Notes under the pieces: generated by a model
Told to the model about the DNA's origin: nothing
Database searches by the model: none
The model's input: only the letters and a program-made list of their open reading frames with translations
Translations under genes and position numbers: made by a program
In this document: piece by piece, positions 1-6,706 of the stretch
Numbering within the stretch: position 1 is the stretch's first letter
How the letters are laid out: each line of letters begins with the position of its first letter
DNA from: Bacteroidota bacterium
GTDB taxonomy: Bacteria > Bacteroidota > Bacteroidia > SpSt-205 > S141-50
Assembly (NCBI GenBank): GCA_015490695.1
Contig: WFXK01000103.1
Location: 1-6,708 of the forward strand
DNA length: 6,708 nucleotides
Reading direction: 5' to 3'

Positions 1-2
1 GA

Positions 3-584
3 GGAATCTCTTTAATCAAAAAAGAATTCTTAGTTTTTATTTTTTTGAGTTTTTTCGCAATCACTTTATTGGCTATGTATGGTCCTCGTTCTTATACTGG
101 AAAGAATCGTTTTAAGGATTACATAGAGCGTCTTTTCAATGAGCATTATGAGCCACATTATCAATATTTACAGGCAAACATTGCGATTGTTAGTGGGGGT
201 ATCTTAGGAAAAGGGCCTGGCAAGAGCGAGCAGCGACTTTATTTACCCCATCCGTATTCGGACTTTATTTATGCTATTATTATAGAAGAGTATGGTTTAG
301 TAGGAGGGGTTTTTGTCCTTTTACTTTATTTAATGCTTCTTTTGCGGTGTGTTAAAATCAGTGTGCAGTTGAACGACAAGCCTTTTGGGCAGTTCCTTGT
401 TCTTGGTTTTGCGCTTTTAATTACTCTGCAAGCGTTTGTTCATATTGGGGTGAATGTAGGGTTGTTGCCTATTACGGGGCTGCCATTACCTTTTATTAGC
501 TTAGGAGGAACTTCTATTGTATTTTTTTCCATGGGATTGGGAATCATTTTGAACGTAAGCAAGCAATTGATGGCGCAGCAATGA
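3..584 (+). CDS. ftsW: Cell division protein FtsW, septal peptidoglycan glycosyltransferase (5' end missing)
   Basis: FtsW is a SEDS-family integral membrane enzyme that polymerises lipid II into glycan strands at the division septum, paired with a class B penicillin-binding protein. The reading frame is open to the left edge, so the visible 193 residues are the C-terminal half of a protein usually near 370-400 residues; the TTG at 45 lies inside a membrane segment and is not a credible start. Visible in order are a membrane helix (EFLVFIFLSFFAITLLAMYG), a long outer loop with the family motif SGGILGKGPGKSEQ, then LPHPYSDFIYAIIIEEYG, which contains the conserved Asp thought to be catalytic in SEDS proteins. 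Two or three further helices follow, then the signature TGLPLPFISLGGTS in the last part. Its stop overlaps the murG start as ATGA, so the two are probably translationally coupled. RodA is the alternative, but the dcw context makes FtsW the better call. Confidence 0.95.
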   Translation, partial: GISLIKKEFLVFIFLSFFAITLLAMYGPRSYTGKNRFKDYIERLFNEHYEPHYQYLQANIAIVSGGILGKGPGKSEQRLYLPHPYSDFIYAIIIEEYGLVGGVFVLLLYLMLLLRCVKISVQLNDKPFGQFLVLGFALLITLQAFVHIGVNVGLLPITGLPLPFISLGGTSIVFFSMGLGIILNVSKQLMAQQ

Positions 585-1645
585 GTTTAATTATAGCGGC
601 GGGAGGCACGGCAGGACATCTTTTCCCTGCGTTAGCAATAGCACAAGCATGGAAGAAAGCCCAAAAAAAGCCTGTTTATTTTATCGGAAGCGACTACGGC
701 ATGGAAACAACCCTCATCCCACAATATCACTACCCACTTTATACTTTGCCCATCCGAGGTTTTTATCGTAAACAATGGTATAAAAACTTTCCTTTATTGT
801 GGCGAATTCCTGTTTCGGTGTATAAAGCGTATAGGTTGATAAACAAGCTAAAACCTCGGCTTATTATCGGCACGGGAGGCTATGCCAGTTTCCCTATAAT
901 ACTTTGTGCTTATTTGCAACGACGCCCTTTTATTCTCTATGAACCTAATTGCTACCCTGGTTTGGTTACTCGTTTGTTTAGTGCTAAAGCGTATGAACTA
1001 TGGTGTAATACAGAAGAGGTTTTAAAATGGCTTCCCAAGGTGAAACGTTATAAAGTCATTGGAGTACCTTTAAGGGAGACGTTTTTAACTTCTGTGGACA
1101 AAGCAGCAGCTTATCGTTTCTTTGGTCTTTCTTCGGAGAAAAAGACGGTATTGGTTTTAGGAGGCAGCTTAGGTGCCAAACCTATCAATGATGCTGTTGC
1201 ACAATGGACCACCTCCTTACCATCAAACATTCAAGTGCTGTGGCAAACGGGAAAACGCTATTATGCGCAATATAAACATTTAGAAAAACCTCGGATTAAA
1301 GTTGTCCCTTTTATTGATGCGATGGAGAAGGCTTATGCAATTGCAGATTTTGTTATTGCGCGCTCAGGAGCCATTACTACGGCAGAACTGTTGCACTTTT
1401 CTAAGCCTGCTTTATTAATACCATCTCCTTACGTAGCAGAAAACCATCAATACTGGAATGCATTAGCTTTATATCGTAAGGGAGGCTATGTAGTGTGGTT
1501 GGAAAAGTTATTGTCTCAACTTTCTTATTTTTTACCTCGTTATTTGGAAGAAGCATCGCTTGAGGTGATGAAAAAGCGAATCACAACGCATAAACGGATT
1601 GCAACGAATCAATGGCTATATCAATGGTTTTTACATCATGGCTGA
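581..1645 (+). CDS. murG: MurG, UDP-GlcNAc:lipid I GlcNAc transferase
   Basis: MurG transfers GlcNAc from UDP-GlcNAc to undecaprenyl-PP-MurNAc-pentapeptide (lipid I), giving lipid II, at the inner face of the cytoplasmic membrane. The 354-residue product has normal family length and the two-domain GT-B layout. The N-terminal domain has the glycine loop GGTAGHLFPA (8-17, conserved His13), IGTGGYASFP (96-105) and EPNCYPGLVTR (121-131). The C-terminal donor domain has LVLGGSLGAKPIND (191-204), WQTGKRYY (221-228), and RSGAITTAEL (261-270), whose Glu269 matches the ribose-binding Glu of the family; PSPYVAENHQYWNA (281-294) follows. The ATG at 581 is supported by the ATGA overlap with ftsW and by the short lead into the glycine loop. 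The canonical GTGGH is GTAGH here, a variant also known in actinobacterial MurG. Pro122 and Thr130 replace the usual Gln and Asn of the EQN...PG..NR segment. No Shine-Dalgarno is visible. Confidence 0.97.
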   Translation: MSLIIAAGGTAGHLFPALAIAQAWKKAQKKPVYFIGSDYGMETTLIPQYHYPLYTLPIRGFYRKQWYKNFPLLWRIPVSVYKAYRLINKLKPRLIIGTGGYASFPIILCAYLQRRPFILYEPNCYPGLVTRLFSAKAYELWCNTEEVLKWLPKVKRYKVIGVPLRETFLTSVDKAAAYRFFGLSSEKKTVLVLGGSLGAKPINDAVAQWTTSLPSNIQVLWQTGKRYYAQYKHLEKPRIKVVPFIDAMEKAYAIADFVIARSGAITTAELLHFSKPALLIPSPYVAENHQYWNALALYRKGGYVVWLEKLLSQLSYFLPRYLEEASLEVMKKRITTHKRIATNQWLYQWFLHHG

Positions 1646-3014
1646 GCATATTCATTTTATTGGCATAGGCGGTATTGGAATGAGCGCTTTAGCGCGGTAT
1701 ATTTTAAAAAAAGGAATAAAAGTCTCAGGCTATGATGCCCAACAAACGACTATTACAAAAGCTTTAGAAAGCGAAGGGGCTGTTGTTTACCACGAACCAC
1801 AAAAGTACTGGGTTGAAAAAGCCGATATTGTCGTTTATACACCCGCTATCCCTGAACACTTTTTAGAACTACAGCTTGCAAGACAACTACAAAAACCGCT
1901 TTATAAAAGAGCTGCATTCTTAGGCAAAATTGTTGAAGATAAGGAAGTTATTGCTGTTGCAGGAACCCATGGCAAGACCAGTATGGCTACTTTATTGAGC
2001 TATTTGCTCTATGAAACCATAGGTTGCAATGCTTTCTTAGGTGGAATTGCTAATAATTATCAAACCAATTTTTTATATCATCCCGATAGCAATTTAGTTG
2101 TTGTTGAAGCAGATGAGTATGACAAAAGCTTTTTACATTTATTTCCTAAATGGACTATTATTGGTATTATTGAACCAGATCATTTGGAGTGTTATAGTAG
2201 CTTTGAGGATTTAGTTCAAACCTTTAAGCAGTTCGGTTTAAGAACGGAGAAAGGGATACTTATTCACAGAAGTAGTGAAAGGCTTTTACACTTGTGTGAA
2301 GAAGCGCAATGGAATATACTTTGGAAAGGGGTGTATAGCTTAAAGGATAGGGATAGTAAAGAGTACAAAGCGGTAGATTTTTCACACAGCGAAAATCTTC
2401 CACAATTGAACTGGAACGAAGCTATTACTTTATTGATGGAGCATCTACCGCGTTATTTCTTAGGAGAAGCAATGCAAGAAAATGCTTTAGCAGCTTGCAC
2501 AATGGCTTATATGTTAAAGGTGCCCATAAAAAAGATTTTGCAGTGTTTGAAAACCTATAAAGGGGTACAACGCAGAACTCAAATCCTTTTTGAAAGTACC
2601 TCAGTGGTTTATATAGATGATTATGCGCATCATCCGACGGAAATTGAACGGACTTTAAAGGCGATAAAGGAGCGTTATAAAAATTATGCTTTATGGGTAG
2701 CGTTTCAGCCACATTTATATAGCCGTACCAAATATTTTTGTGATGATTTTGCAAGGGTTTTATCTTTGGCAGACAGGATTTTTTTGCTTCCTGTATATCC
2801 GGCGAGGGAGACACCCGATAAAGGAATTAGTGAAAAAATTCTTTTTCACAAATTGCCGTTAAATAAGACGAGACTTATACCTTTGTCAAAGCTTCGTCAA
2901 GTTGCTGAGGAAGCCTGTAGGAACGCCCCGTGTGTTTTCATTACCATGGGGGCTGGTAATATCGGAGAACTTGCACCAACCATTGCAGAAACCTTTAAAA
3001 AAACATGCCTATGA
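1638..3014 (+). CDS. murC: MurC, UDP-N-acetylmuramate--L-alanine ligase
   Basis: MurC is the cytoplasmic ATP-dependent ligase that attaches L-alanine to UDP-MurNAc, the first peptide step of wall precursor synthesis. I place the start at the ATG at 1638 (458 residues): it gives the normal N-terminus MAEHIHFIGIGGIGMSALA, while a TTG at 1599 would add 13 unmatched residues. Domain 1 has the UDP-binding loop GIGGIGMS (9-16). Domain 2 has the P-loop AGTHGKTS (108-115, Lys113), EADEYDKSFL (157-166, Glu157) and EPDHLECY (179-186, His182). Domain 3 follows KGVQRR (308-313) with DDYAHHPTE (327-335), FQPHLYSRT (356-364) and PVYPARE (385-391). These separate MurC from Mpl, which starts differently. The region before NALAA reads GEAMQEN (276-282), where the family has G-x-H-N-x-x-N, so one normally invariant Asn is Met279. 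The gene overlaps murG by 8 bases in another frame, without a Shine-Dalgarno sequence. Confidence 0.97.
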   Translation: MAEHIHFIGIGGIGMSALARYILKKGIKVSGYDAQQTTITKALESEGAVVYHEPQKYWVEKADIVVYTPAIPEHFLELQLARQLQKPLYKRAAFLGKIVEDKEVIAVAGTHGKTSMATLLSYLLYETIGCNAFLGGIANNYQTNFLYHPDSNLVVVEADEYDKSFLHLFPKWTIIGIIEPDHLECYSSFEDLVQTFKQFGLRTEKGILIHRSSERLLHLCEEAQWNILWKGVYSLKDRDSKEYKAVDFSHSENLPQLNWNEAITLLMEHLPRYFLGEAMQENALAACTMAYMLKVPIKKILQCLKTYKGVQRRTQILFESTSVVYIDDYAHHPTEIERTLKAIKERYKNYALWVAFQPHLYSRTKYFCDDFARVLSLADRIFLLPVYPARETPDKGISEKILFHKLPLNKTRLIPLSKLRQVAEEACRNAPCVFITMGAGNIGELAPTIAETFKKTCL

Positions 3015-3781
3015 AAGGTAGAATCGCTTTTTATATAAAAAAATATAGCCGCTGGATAACTATTCTCGGTTATGGCTTATTAGCAAGCTTCTTTTATTAT
3101 GCCCAACTTCAAGTAAAGTATGCTCCTATAACCGATGCAAGGTTAATCATCAAAAACCCTAATGCTTTAGTACAGGAAACCGCTTTAAGCCATTTTATTG
3201 GAATCCCCCAGCGTATTGTTGGAAAAAGAAGAAGGGAACTAAACCTCGCTACTTTAGAAGAACAAATGCTACAACATCCGTATGTAAAAAAAGCAGAAAT
3301 CTACTATCAAAATCAAACCTTAAACATAGAAGTATGTACTCGTATTCCTTTAGTCCGCTTACAAAAGGATACCAAAGCCATGTATATAGACCATGATTTT
3401 GTACTATTGCCTTTATCTGAGCACTTTACTGCAAACGTTCCAGTGATTTTTCTACCTCCTAAGGTAGATTTAAACCGTGAAGACACGCTTTTTAAAACTT
3501 TTCTTCAATATATTACTCCTTTGTTAGCTTTTATTCAACGTTATCCTTTTTGGCGTCATACGATTGCTGCAGTTTATTGGGATAGGCATTGGAGTGCTAC
3601 TATCTATCCCACAGTAGGTGACTATAAAGTTGTTTTTGGCAAAGTAGAGCGAGTAGAGAAGAAGTTTGCTAAATGGTATGGGTTTATGACAACGATATTA
3701 CCTGAGGTGGGCTGGCATTATTACCGCAGTATTGATTTGTCTTATAAGGACCAGATTGTGGCTCAGAAACGTTCATCATAA
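3011..3781 (+). CDS. ftsQ: FtsQ/DivIB-family cell division protein
   Basis: FtsQ is a single-pass membrane protein of the divisome whose outer domain binds the FtsB/FtsL partners and helps time septal wall synthesis. From the ATG at 3011 the product is 256 residues; an in-frame ATG at 3005 would add only Met-Pro. I prefer 3011 because it forms the ATGA overlap with the murC stop. A short basic cytoplasmic end (residues 1-14) precedes one membrane helix at about 15-31. A POTRA-like part follows, with LEEQMLQHPYVKKAEIYYQ (82-100) and the strand LNIEVCTRIPLVRLQ. The later beta-domain has AMYIDHDFVLLPLSEHF (123-139), NVPVIFL (142-148) and the C-terminal YRSIDLSYKDQIVAQKR (238-254), close to the YkgQ-type ending I recall from Bacteroidota FtsQ. 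Sequence conservation is low in this family, so position between murC and ftsA is part of the support. No Shine-Dalgarno sequence precedes the start. Confidence 0.92.
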   Translation: MKGRIAFYIKKYSRWITILGYGLLASFFYYAQLQVKYAPITDARLIIKNPNALVQETALSHFIGIPQRIVGKRRRELNLATLEEQMLQHPYVKKAEIYYQNQTLNIEVCTRIPLVRLQKDTKAMYIDHDFVLLPLSEHFTANVPVIFLPPKVDLNREDTLFKTFLQYITPLLAFIQRYPFWRHTIAAVYWDRHWSATIYPTVGDYKVVFGKVERVEKKFAKWYGFMTTILPEVGWHYYRSIDLSYKDQIVAQKRSS

Positions 3782-3788
3782 AAAGCCT

Positions 3789-5045
3789 ATGCAGAAGATT
3801 ATTGCCGCTTTAGACGTGGGAAGCTGCTATACGCGTTTAGCTGTCGCTGCAGAAAAGGGGAAAGGGAAGTACAACCTTTTAGGTTTAGCAGAAGAACCTT
3901 CAATAGAGGTATTTCAGGGCAATGTAGGCAATATAGAACAGATGGCGCAACTAATAGAGCGCCTGGTTCAAAGAGTAACAGCGCAGGCTGTAGATATTAC
4001 CATTAATGAAATATGGGTTTGTTTCAATACGCCACGATTGCTTGCCCATCCAACCGATAACCTTATTACTGTGAACAAAGAAAACAGCGAGATTGATGCA
4101 AAGGACTTAGAGCGGCTTCATCAGGGGATTCAAACGATTAAACCGCCTAAGGAAGGGTATGCGATATTGCAGATTATTCCGGGGTATTACATTGTAGATG
4201 AGCGCGACAGGGTTCGAGACCCTATTGGGCGTTCAGGTGTCCGCTTAAAAGCCGAGTATTTGCTGATTATGGCGCCTTATGAGCAAACCATCCGTCCTTT
4301 ATATCGCAGTATTGTAAAAGCAGGATTAAAGCCCTTAGGGTTCATTGCCCATCCTATTGCCAGTGCTGAAGGCGTTTTAACCCCCTCAGAAAAACACGCC
4401 GGCGTCTGTTTAGTAGATATTGGTAAAGATACCTTGAAAACCTTGGTCTATCATAATGGTTTAATCCAAAAAGTTGCGATATATCCTATTGGAGGTCAAA
4501 TGATTACAAGCGATATTCAAAAAGTATTCCATGTGCTTTATGAAACAGCAGAAGAAGTAAAACGCCGTTACGGCTTAGCACTGCATGATTTAGTACAGCA
4601 GGATGAAATTATTCCTGTTCGAGACATTAGTGGCGAGCGACAAATTGTCCGTTCTCAGTTGGCAAATGTAATAGAAGCCAGACTACAAGATTTCTTTGAA
4701 ATCGTATTAAAGTTTTTAGAAGACCATCAACTTTATGATAGCATCATAGGGGGGATTGTACTCACAGGTGCAACAGCACAGATGGAAGGCATTGCTGCTT
4801 TATGTGAGCTCATTACGGGGAAACGCTGCCGTATAGGAAAACCCGACCACGCTTTTGAAAAAGGATTAGTGAAAGAAATCCGTTGTCCTTCTTATGCTGC
4901 TTTAGCAGGTACTTTACTCTATGCTGCTCGCTATTCCAAGGAGCCTTACATTGTGAGCATTAAAACGAAAGAAAAAGTTAAAAACCGACATAGTTTTATA
5001 GATACCATCAAAAGCTTCTTTACCTCTTCTGAACTTATTGACTAA
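3789..5045 (+). CDS. ftsA: FtsA, actin-like membrane tether of the FtsZ ring
   Basis: FtsA is an actin-fold protein that binds the FtsZ C-terminal tail and anchors FtsZ filaments to the inner membrane. The ATG at 3789 gives 418 residues beginning MQKIIAALDVGS; an upstream TTG at 3732 would lie inside ftsQ and add 19 unmatched residues. Phosphate-1 is LDVGSCYTR (8-16). The FtsA-specific 1C subdomain covers about 82-162. Phosphate-2 is at 207-217 (CLVDIGKDTLK), followed by YPIGGQMITSDI (232-243) and ETAEEVKRRYG (252-262). The adenosine motif is GGIVLTGATAQMEG (321-334). The last 20 residues (FIDTIKSFFTSS) can form the amphipathic membrane-binding helix expected of FtsA. The canonical DIGGGTTD of phosphate-2 is DIGKDTLK here, and LTGGGAQ of the adenosine motif is LTGATAQ, so ATP binding or hydrolysis may be altered. 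The gene starts 7 bases after ftsQ and ends 12 before ftsZ. Confidence 0.95.
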   Translation: MQKIIAALDVGSCYTRLAVAAEKGKGKYNLLGLAEEPSIEVFQGNVGNIEQMAQLIERLVQRVTAQAVDITINEIWVCFNTPRLLAHPTDNLITVNKENSEIDAKDLERLHQGIQTIKPPKEGYAILQIIPGYYIVDERDRVRDPIGRSGVRLKAEYLLIMAPYEQTIRPLYRSIVKAGLKPLGFIAHPIASAEGVLTPSEKHAGVCLVDIGKDTLKTLVYHNGLIQKVAIYPIGGQMITSDIQKVFHVLYETAEEVKRRYGLALHDLVQQDEIIPVRDISGERQIVRSQLANVIEARLQDFFEIVLKFLEDHQLYDSIIGGIVLTGATAQMEGIAALCELITGKRCRIGKPDHAFEKGLVKEIRCPSYAALAGTLLYAARYSKEPYIVSIKTKEKVKNRHSFIDTIKSFFTSSELID

Positions 5046-5057
5046 AATCATACAGCG

Positions 5058-6359
5058 ATGAAGCATTTAGAGTTTCAGTTAAATCAGGAGGAGACCCCTA
5101 TTATTAAGGTGATTGGCGTTGGGGGTGGTGGCTGTAATGCCGTTTCGAACATGTATCTTAGAGGGATTGAAGGCGTTGGATTTTACGTTTGCAACACCGA
5201 TGTTCAGGCGCTGAAGTGTAGTCCTGTTCCTAATAAGATTGTTTTAGGTAGTGGGGTGACGCGGGGTTTGGGGTGTGGTGCTGACCCCGAACGAGGGAGA
5301 AAAGCCGCTCAAGAAAGCATAGAAGAGATTAGAAAAGTGTTGGAACAAGATACACAAATGGTGTTTATTATAGCGGGGATGGGGGGTGGAACCGGCACAG
5401 GCGCCGCACCCGAAATCGCCCGATTAGCAAAAGAAATGGATATTTTAACCGTCGCCGTCGTCACTAAACCCTTCCACTTTGAACAAAAAGAACGAAGAGC
5501 TATCGCAGAAAAAGGAATTGAACAACTCCAAGAATGTGTAGATAGCCTCATCGTCATTGATAACAATAACTTAAAAAAACTACGAAAAGGAGAACGACTC
5601 TTAAAGAAAAAAGCCTTTTTATTAGCCGATGAGGTCCTATGGAACGCTACTCGTGGCATCGCAGAAATCATCACCTTACCTGGCTATGTTAATGTAGACT
5701 TTGCCGACGTAAGAGCAGTTATGAAAGACTCAGGTAGAGCCTTATTAGGACTTGGAAGCGCAAAAGGAAAAGATAGAGTCCAAAAGGTCGTTGACCAAGC
5801 CCTTAAAAACCCCTTGTTTGAAAACACCGATGTTTCTAACGCCAAAGCGCTTTTAGTAAATATCACCTGCCACGAAGATTCCTTAGACATAGAGGAAGAA
5901 GAACAGCTTTTTGATTATCTTAAAAGTTTTGTAGACAAAGATGCAAAAGTAATTGTTGGCAACCGTTTTGATAACAATATGGATTTAGAGACCTTAGATG
6001 TGGTGATTATTGCTACTCGTTTTGAGGCGGCGCCTGTTGTGGTGAAGCAGACGGTTCAAACTACAGTAGAGCAAGTAGTTCAGCAACCAACAATGTTTCC
6101 TGAACGAAAAACTTCTCGTACGCCGTTGTTTATGAAATTAGAGCGTCGTGCACCAGAAGAAAGTCGCCGCCTTTTAAGACAAACTCCCTTGGAAGATTTG
6201 TTAAAAGATTATCAGCAAACGCCTGCAATAGAGCGTAGAGGCGGTATCCGAGCAAGCGAACAAACACCCCCGCCTACGCCTTCATCCTTTATTGTAGAAA
6301 ATGAAGAAGGACAATTGATTTTACGTTCCAACCCTATGACCGATGCAGGCGCAGATTAA
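5058..6359 (+). CDS. ftsZ: FtsZ, tubulin-like cell division GTPase
   Basis: FtsZ polymerises with GTP into the cytoplasmic ring that sets the division site and recruits the divisome. The ATG at 5058 gives 433 residues, a usual length. The GTPase domain has the loop VIGVGGGGCNAVSNM (18-32), CNTDVQAL (45-52), the signature GMGGGTGTGAAPEIA (107-121), Arg146 in PFHFEQKER, and Asn169 in the base-binding segment. The T7 catalytic loop VNVDFADVR (211-219) keeps Asn212, Asp214 and Asp217. The C-terminal domain ends near ATRFE (319-323), followed by a charged, Pro/Gln-rich linker from about 325 to 410. The tail ends GQLILRSNPMTDAGAD; LRSN recalls the Bacteroidota tail, but the usual acidic ending is not recognisable. 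Other deviations are Gln143 for the usual Gly, ATRF for ATGF, a basic cluster at 173-185, and ENTDVSNAKALLVNITCHED near the subdomain border. Motif integrity suggests an active GTPase. Synonymous codon use changes sharply inside the gene. Confidence 0.97.
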   Translation: MKHLEFQLNQEETPIIKVIGVGGGGCNAVSNMYLRGIEGVGFYVCNTDVQALKCSPVPNKIVLGSGVTRGLGCGADPERGRKAAQESIEEIRKVLEQDTQMVFIIAGMGGGTGTGAAPEIARLAKEMDILTVAVVTKPFHFEQKERRAIAEKGIEQLQECVDSLIVIDNNNLKKLRKGERLLKKKAFLLADEVLWNATRGIAEIITLPGYVNVDFADVRAVMKDSGRALLGLGSAKGKDRVQKVVDQALKNPLFENTDVSNAKALLVNITCHEDSLDIEEEEQLFDYLKSFVDKDAKVIVGNRFDNNMDLETLDVVIIATRFEAAPVVVKQTVQTTVEQVVQQPTMFPERKTSRTPLFMKLERRAPEESRRLLRQTPLEDLLKDYQQTPAIERRGGIRASEQTPPPTPSSFIVENEEGQLILRSNPMTDAGAD

Positions 6360-6706
6360 AAGCCTGTAGGATACGTCTTTCTATCTTTCGTCAAAACAAA
6401 AGGCAATTGTATCAATAAGTACTCTTGCCAAGGGGTTAAATAACGCACTAATAGCTGATAAACCCCAGAAGGCAAATCCTCAAAAGAAAGCGAAAAAACT
6501 TTGTCTTGGGGTAAAACCCAACTTCTGCGAACAAGCGATTCATAAACATTGATTTCTCTAAAAGAAAGTATTTCATTTTTGTAAAGCAAATAGAAATAAA
6601 GAATACCTTTTTGATTGCAGTTTTTTTCACAGTAGAAGCGCCAAAGGGTTTCGGGATACCATTGTTTAGGCAATAGAAGCGGTAGTGCCTTTCCTTTTAC
6701 TGCACG
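6356..6706 (-). CDS. Hypothetical protein, 5' end missing, convergent to ftsZ
   Basis: I do not recognise this protein. The frame on the - strand is open to the right edge (116 visible residues ending KTYPTGF), so its start lies outside the window; a TTG at 6673 is merely an internal Leu codon. The visible part is rich in aromatic and alternating hydrophobic residues (ILYFYLLYKNEILSF, VFSLSFEDLPSGVYQLLVRY, EYLLIQLPFVLTKD), which suggests a beta-sandwich or other beta-rich fold. The phrase DLPSGVYQLLVRY loosely recalls the LPxGvY turn found in beta-sandwich domains, including type IX secretion C-terminal domains, but about 30 residues follow it and no other part of that domain is clear. There is no membrane helix or signal peptide in the visible part. 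Its stop shares TTAA with the ftsZ stop. A long frame open past the edge, protein-like composition and the lack of any other gene here support a real gene. Confidence 0.6.
   Translation of the reverse strand, partial: RAVKGKALPLLLPKQWYPETLWRFYCEKNCNQKGILYFYLLYKNEILSFREINVYESLVRRSWVLPQDKVFSLSFEDLPSGVYQLLVRYLTPWQEYLLIQLPFVLTKDRKTYPTGF

Larger units (their letters stand above)
3..6359 (+). other. dcw operon segment ftsW-murG-murC-ftsQ-ftsA-ftsZ
   Basis: Six genes for lipid II synthesis, septal polymerisation and ring assembly run in one direction. The junctions are ATGA overlap (581-584), 8-base overlap (1638-1645), ATGA overlap (3011-3014), 7-base gap (3782-3788) and 12-base gap (5046-5057). 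No promoter or terminator can be placed in these junctions, so one transcript entering from the left is the simplest reading; promoters inside coding sequence cannot be excluded. None of the five internal starts has a purine-rich Shine-Dalgarno sequence, so initiation probably relies on coupling and A-rich leaders, as known in Bacteroidota. murB and ddl, which sit between murC and ftsQ in many Proteobacteria, are absent here. Confidence 0.85.

Noticed and set aside
45..584. FtsW starting at the TTG at 45
   Set aside because: The frame is open to the window edge and the TTG lies in the middle of a membrane helix; the protein is cut by the window, not short.
588..620. MurG glycine loop GGTAGH as a loss of function
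   Set aside because: Ala at this position is a known natural variant in actinobacterial MurG, and the conserved His is present.
2425..2814. Antisense frame of 129 codons inside murC
   Set aside because: It lies wholly within a well-supported murC, and its product has no recognisable motif.
5571..5595. A7 run followed by AAGGAG as a possible programmed frameshift site in ftsZ
   Set aside because: The zero frame continues with intact FtsZ motifs to a normal length, and a shifted product would lose the catalytic T7 loop; A-rich runs are common in this DNA.
5309..5890. Two antisense frames inside ftsZ (5309-5674 and 5684-5890)
   Set aside because: They are Ser-rich mirror products of conserved ftsZ codons, with no family motif and no start context.
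6506..6521. Hairpin TTGGG-GTAAAA-CCCAA as a terminator for the convergent genes
   Set aside because: The stem is only 5 base pairs, it has no adjacent T-run on the + strand, and it lies about 150 bases inside the - strand coding region.
6448..6630. Second - strand frame of 60 codons overlapping the 3' terminal gene
   Set aside because: It is nested in another frame of the longer open gene, which extends to the edge and has more protein-like composition.
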